Shown piece by piece: positions 57,149 to 64,000 of a stretch of 64,000 nucleotides of DNA. This stretch comes from Amanita rubescens (lineage: Eukaryota; Basidiomycota; Agaricomycetes; Agaricales; Amanitaceae): contig WION01000030.1 of assembly GCA_015039365.1 (NCBI GenBank), positions 278,277 through 342,276 of the forward strand, written 5' to 3'. The notes beneath the pieces are model-generated. The model made no database searches. It saw nothing but the letters and a program-made list of their open reading frames with translations, and was not told where the DNA came from. Made by a program: the position numbers and the translations under genes. The first letter of the stretch is position 1, and each line of letters starts with the position of its first letter.

Positions 57149-57418
57149 AATAATGATGTATGCTTAAAGATGTGTGATTGTATTATCCGTTCATGCCTCG
57201 TGCGGCTGGCACGGCATGGTTGGATGTATAGCTAATTTAATACCATAATCTGTGTAACTCGTTTCATACCGACATGGCGCTCCGAAGTGGGATTCACACT
57301 TAGATAGTTGTCCATAAGCCAGATATATTATGTTTATGCAATGTGCATAAGTCATATGCATGCAAATAAGTAAGAGTGATACAAATATACTAGTACACCG
57401 GAAAAGAGAAATTGACAT

Positions 57419-57984
<566 letters not shown>

Positions 57985-58266
57985 GTGTGATAGACTGAGC
58001 TTTGGGTACGATGAACGTGGATGAAAGGGTTCTGTGCATTGTGGTGGGCTTTATATATGATATGGCCCGCGTCGAGCACGTGATTCATTACGACGCGACT
58101 CGATGATCAACAAAAGGCAAATGCGACACAGCCACAACCGGTCAGTGCGCATATATAAGGCGATGACTTGTGACAGCACGCTAATTCCGTTTTACCTCTA
58201 ACTCTCACTCCGAAATCTCGGGTCTCTCAATTGTTAATTCTCTCCTAACAACTTTACTTGCATAAC
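57985..58266. promoter_or_regulatory. Divergent H3/H4 promoter 2
   Basis: 282 bp between starts. TATA-like ttatatatga near 58051 faces H3 and atatataagg near 58151 faces H4. Elements like cgtcgagcacgtgattcatt in the centre are not clearly shared with promoter 1. Confidence 0.65.
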
Positions 58267-58738
<472 letters not shown>

Positions 58739-58953
58739 ACGTTCCGACATTCGTCTTTTCCTGTTGTATCATCTTACCTACCTGTACTTGTACATTAATA
58801 AATAAATCTATTGAAAGACTACTGGTGTTTGATTTAATGAGGACCTTGATTAGTTTCAGGACCGTGTGTTCCGGGAAAGTGTTGCAGCTATAATAATTTA
58901 TAAAATGCAATGACAGATGTTACAAATTGACCACTTCTAATCGATAATCCCTT

Positions 58954-61900
58954 CTACCGTGCCTCGATTCGAGCTACGCTCTGTACTTCAGCGCCTACGT
59001 TGTCTTTTACTTCAGTCTTTTCGTTGTCGTGGTTCACCAGCCTCATCTCCACTAAAAATTCTTTGTCCCTGATCGTCTGTGACCACGTTGACAACAGATC
59101 ATAGAGGACCACGGCCGAACGCATCAAACCGACGAATACAAATAGGCCAGGATAGACATGCATGACTGTATGAACAAGGATAAGCAAAGTGGTATTGATT
59201 AGGCTAATCAACTCACAAATAAACTTGCCATCCAAGTCAGCGCTCAGGAAGAATGTGTCCGCTAGCTTGAACAATGCAGCTGGGACCACAATCATACCTA
59301 GCAAACCAGCGACAAGGGGAGCAATGACTTCTTTTGTGGCAGCGATCGGGTCAGGATGTGTCCATCCGTTCTCAATTATCTGCAAGTACCTGGGTTAGTC
59401 GCTTCTCCTCGTACTTCAATGATCTCTACTAACCCGCTGAAGTCCACGCGTAATCTGATTCGGTGGGTGGATATGGGAAACATGGAGAACGATCTTGGCG
59501 TACAGCAGTCCCAGAGCCCATGAATCCACAATACGAATACGAGGCGTCATGTCAGGTTTGAGCGTTAGTCGCAGAGGCAGGATGATATAGAGATCTACGA
59601 CGAGTGCGACGAGTGTCGGTATAACGATGCCAAGGAATAGGGCCATATATGCTGCTTTTGCCAGCCATAGCAAACCCCGTTTGATGGCGAATATTCGGAG
59701 GTCGGCGCGAGGCCCTTCATTACCTCTTCTCTGCCGGCGTTTGTCCAATCTGTCTACCGCTTTCGCGATAGCATAGCATAACCATAATAGGTAGAAGCCG
59801 ACGATGAGGGAATACCCGTCGTGTACTTCGCGTAAGGTGAACAGTTTGAAAAAGCTTCGTCCAAGTTGTATTGGAAGAGCGACTGCCAATCCCAGAAGCA
59901 TAGCACAAATGCACCACATTAAGCCAATAAAGCAGAAAATACGATAGCGGAAATGCGGTGGAATGTAGACAACCATATAGTCCTTCTTGACATCGCGACG
60001 TGCCTTCGCTGCCTCCGCGTCTTGCATCCTAATCAAGTTCCGAGCCTCATCATCGATAGGCTCACCCGATTCCGCAACGGCAGCAGTAGCTCTCATATCC
60101 CGGGGCAGGGCAAGCTGATCGGTGGCGGGTACACGACGGAACGAACCATCCAAGATATGCTCGGCATCGGCCAAGTCATCAGGTGACTGCATTAACGCTC
60201 CTCGCCATGTCTTCGGCGTGTATTCCTCCGAGTGGTGACGGCCGCCGAAGAAATAAGACGTCAAGCGTAGCTTTGCCGCCAGGCCTTTCCAAATAGCCGT
60301 GGCAAACTTTTTGATGACCTTCTTCGGGCGGAAGTAGCGCATTGTGTACGGCAGAACCAAATGAAGGAAAAGAAGGTCGACGGGTACATGTGACAGGGGT
60401 TCTCTGCAATTCAATAGAGTCAGAATCAGTTTTCGCAGGAATGGAACAGTCAAAAACCTGTTTTTCCACCGGAAAGGCATGATGGATTTGTCACCTAGTA
60501 CCAATAGCCCTGCCACGCTGCCAACGACAAAGACAACCATGGTGGAGTACATGACGGCGCTTATTCCAATTTTGCGCAGCTGGGTGAATGCCGGTCGGTC
60601 AAGAATATCGCGAATGGGATGCGAGTTCTGGTCTTGAGGATCCTTGATAAACCACATGGCTCCGGGACGCATTACGCTCCGGCAACCTGATAAGAGGACA
60701 GCGAAGGCGTACCTATCGCACTGTAAGAAGACGTTCTGCTACAAGCAAAGGCAGACACACATGAATAAGGTTCCCGCAACCCAATGATAGAAAACAGCAG
60801 TCAGCGGCGCTTGAGCAAAGAAGCCCACCCGGGATTGCAAATTAGCTTCTGGGAATAGCCAAATTGTGCTCAAATCGAGGACAATTCCGCATCCGAAGGG
60901 GAAGGTGACAAGCTCAATAAAAATGAACGCCGCGACCTGCAAATTACCCAATGAATCCTTTCGGTTTGCAAGCAAGAAGATGAATACCTTGATAACCAAT
61001 AGCTGTTGGCGCACAGCACTCCTCACCGCCCGTCCAGCTGACCTAGCGGTGCCGACGGTTAGAATATTGAGGTACACTGCAATGACAAGCCCAAAGATGA
61101 CATAGCCCAGCGAAACAGCAAACAAACGCTCCGTCGGACCGTGTCCCAGAGCCAGACGTAACCACGAATCCTTGAGACTCTCTACACTGAGCCTAACTTC
61201 TTTTCCGAGATCGGCGAAGTAGGGCTCGGCTTTCATGACTGTGTCGGTTAAATAGGTTCCAATAAGGGAGGGTTTTGCGGTTACTGGATCCGGTTCAATG
61301 GATGGCCGTTCTGAACCCCAGGACAATAATTCCATTATGAGCTCCCATGGGTTGTTCAGGAAGCCCTGGTAACGATTGTACTAAAAAAAGTAAGTTTGAT
61401 TCCTCAAGCGTCAAATATGAACGTACCATCCCAGCCCAAGCAACGGACACACGGTCCTGTACACCCTCCCCCAGTATGAGTCTAATGAAGATTAGGCCAA
61501 TTGATATCACGAGCTGCGCTAGCTTGTAGAAGGTTTGAAGAGCAGGAGGGAGTAGGAGTTCGATAAGTAGGTACACAACAAAATCCACGACCGGGTCCGT
61601 TATTATCCGGATTGCGCGGATGGGCAAGTGTAGTATTTGCAGAGCACGCTGAGGATCCAACTGAAAGAGGAAACTCAATATTCAGTAATTTACTGGCGAG
61701 ACAGCAATACCCTCAACTTACTGATAACAGTGCAGTAGATTTGCCTACGGTGAAGGGAACCCAAACGCCGACACCGATGGCCGTGTCGAGAATGAACACC
61801 ATCAAAGCAGCCTGTAAAAGAGTAAGCTAATGAAGAACGGCATCTCTATGAAGTCCTACATTCTGGAAAACGCCCAATATTGGTCCTCTCATGCCAATAG

Positions 61901-64000
61901 CTATAAATTACCCGGATGAGTGCCGCAGCGCTGATATAGTGAGTAACTAACCTTCCATGGCACCTTCCATGTCGTCCTCCACATTTCCATCCAACTCATC
62001 GTTTGCTTCCGCTCCGGCAGCACCGGGAACAAAAACCACCTGCTGTAAACCGATAGCTACGCCATTTTGATTCAAGTCATCCCCAGCCACGCCATCTTGT
62101 GGTGCTACTTCAGCTCTGTCGGCACCTAAAGCAGCATCGCCTTCGTCTTCCTCCTCGTCCTCCTCTTCCGATGGCATCTCATCTTCATCATCATCATCCT
62201 CATCCGCCTGGTGCAGATGTTGCTCTACGCGTTGGTCTAGGTTTGCAGGCTCATTCTCTACACCTCCCTGAACTGCATTTTGGTCTGCGACATTCACTTC
62301 TGCGTTACCTCCTTGCTCATCATCTTGCAACGCAAAGTAACGATCATACTCATCGCGGACGTCGGACTCCGACTGAGTGTCAGAATCATTATTAGATGCG
62401 TCATCTTCTCCTACGTTCGGCGCCGTAGCGTCCTGCACAAGAGCTCCAGATCCATCATCTCCTAAATCATCACGGCCCTGAAAACGACTGCCCAGATTGG
62501 AGGGGCCCGCCTCTGCCTCCATAACCTCGTATGTTTCTGATCCCGTAAAGTCATAAAGAGAATCGGAGGCGTAGTCCGAGTCTTGAAGTGACGACGGTTC
62601 AGCACTAGTATTCGAATGTCCTGTAGACACTTCCCCTCCTGCTTCCTCCAGATTAACGTCCGAAGCACTTTGTACAAAGGGATCGTCTTCAGATTCCAAC
62701 ATGTCAGATGCACGCGCCGTCGAATCATCCACATTATCCACAGTCAGTTGTACGTCACCGGCTTCTTCTGTTGAACTGGCGTCACCGAAAATGAGACCCG
62801 AGGCCGTTCCTTCTGATGGCTGGAGGGGTTTAAAGGTGAATTGGAAATGGCTTGACCCTGGCGCAATGCCCTGGGGAGTACCATTCTGTGAATTACCAGG
62901 ACCCGCCGATGGTGCGCTGTCCGACCTTGAAGACCGCCGCCGAGATGCCCGCGCTTCGAACACTCGACGAGTAAAGGCCTCCGACTGTGCCTGCGTCTTT
63001 GATGCCCTGTCCTTCAAATGTGCTCTTCTTTTTGACCGTGGGTCCAAATACTCAATTCCATCCAGCTGCCTTGCCTTTCCTCTATCCCTTCTCCGAGGTT
63101 CGACTGCTACTAAACGGCGGCGTCTCATCTCGCCTACCCTATGTCCTTCATTCCGGGGACGCGCTATCAAAGGACGAGGTTGGGGTGGCCCTTGTGGTGG
63201 TGGCTGAGCGCGAACAAGTTCTCTATTTTGCATCGGGGGTTGAATCGGCTGAACGGGGGCTGGTGGCACGTTTGCACCACGCAACGGTTGAGCAGGTTGT
63301 TCCTCCGGGGGGAGGTCGTCATCTTCGAAAACACCCGGCCTTGCATTCTGAGAAATCCATTCGCGGAGCAGGAATACTGCAACAAAGGTAAGGACTATAA
63401 CAGAAGCAATGATCTGACCCGCGAAGATGTCCGCGGGCAGATCTCGCCATAGTGGATGTGACATTATCCAGCTAAGTATTGACGTGGGTGGAGGACTTGA
63501 ATTATCCGCAGACACTACATGATAAAAGAGCGAAGCGATTTCATCCGACTCTGACTGAGGTCGGTTACTTATCCACCATGCACTATGGAGATGACGTTAG
63601 TAATGCGGCAAGTTATACAACGATAAAAAAAACGCACGTTGATTCCCCCATTGCAAAATAAAACCTCCAAGCTAAGAGCGTTAACCATGGAAGCACAGCC
63701 AGCCAGATTGTTGCGACAAAGACAGCCCTTAAGCCGAACAGTAGTCCATACAAAATTTGCTGTGCTAGACGTCGTAGTAACAGAGGGACGGGAAGAGCTG
63801 AGGGCATATTCGGGGCGTATACTGTGACAATATCAGTCCGTCTGCTGATCATTAGGGTTTGCAAGGCTCACCTTTCGTAAACGTGAATGAATGATTGCAG
63901 AGGTCGCATTTTCGCTTCTTGCTATGCGCTAGCCAGGTCGTTAAACTGTACCGTATGTCAACGATACCACTTCTTTGAACATGCGGGAATTACACATACC
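58954..64000 (-). CDS. DOA10: ER membrane E3 ubiquitin ligase DOA10/MARCH6 type (5' end outside window)
   Basis: This is the RING-CH ligase of ER-associated degradation. The window holds the C-terminal half of the RING-CH at 63880-63950 (TTWLAHSKKRKCDLCNHSFT, with the CxxC ligand pair), joined by a GT-AG intron to KVYAPNMPSALPVPLLLRRL and the first membrane segment. A second membrane segment (IIASVIVLTFVAVFLLREWI) precedes a ~400-residue basic then acidic linker (EEEDEEEDEGDAALGAD). Many further membrane helices follow, including the conserved central region (LDPQRALQILHLPIRAIRII; GFLNNPWELIMELLSW; MRPGAMWFIKDPQDQNSHPI; DMTPRIRIVDSWALGLLYAK). The length seen is about 1,500 residues, with no frame break. 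TAG at 58954. Confidence 0.92.

Noticed and set aside
62701..63207. 168-codon plus-strand ORF
   Set aside because: Lies wholly antisense to the well-supported DOA10 coding exon.

Overview
The window is a piece of a basidiomycete, almost certainly Agaricomycete, nuclear genome. Genes are packed tightly on both strands and cut by many ~45-60 nt introns. Gene content is typically fungal: condensin CND2, NUP85, SIR2, DOA10, a mitochondrial rhomboid, an F-BAR RhoGAP, two divergent H3/H4 pairs, CipC-like proteins and an expanded F-box family. The 5S rRNA genes are dispersed, as is usual in this group. No transposon, virus, CRISPR or bacterial operon was recognised, and no tRNA was found by eye.

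Left part (1-18.3 kb): a 3'-truncated actin-related gene (Arp9-like) diverges from an oxidosqualene cyclase. Then come a small unknown gene, a decayed L-amino-acid-oxidase-type flavoenzyme, a decayed GPI inositol-deacylase (PGAP1/BST1), an HNH-nuclease gene, unrecognised genes, and three CipC-like (DUF3759) genes on the minus strand at 8.1, 14.7 and 16.1 kb. Much of this part is eroded.

Middle-left (18.3-33.6 kb): housekeeping genes (CND2, a coiled-coil protein, two Methyltransf_16-type methyltransferases, rhomboid protease, secreted aspartic protease) and histone pair 1. An inverted F-box/5S rRNA/H4-relic module sits at 24.6-26.3 kb.

F-box array (33.7-41.5 kb): four near-identical F-box genes in one orientation, each followed by a convergent 5S rRNA gene or 5S relic. 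Fragments of a cytochrome P450 and of a BIR-domain gene lie between them. The inverted module at 24.6-26.3 kb has the same F-box + 5S order and also carries a mutated piece of H4, so the ancestral unit appears to have been H4 - F-box - 5S, as at 33.1-35.1 kb. One copy has a C-terminal tail read from an antisense 5S relic.

Right part (41.8-64 kb): F-BAR RhoGAP, NUP85, a RING-finger protein, argininosuccinate synthase, a decayed TPT1-like tRNA phosphotransferase, SIR2 with a 9-nt micro-exon, a UbiC-fold candidate, histone pair 2, and most of DOA10, whose 5' end lies beyond the window.

A recurring caveat: single-base frame breaks occur in conserved genes that should be essential (ARG1, NUP85) as well as in plainly decayed ones. 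Some are probably sequencing or assembly indels, several in homopolymers. True decay is argued only where motifs are deleted, stops are present or several lesions coincide.
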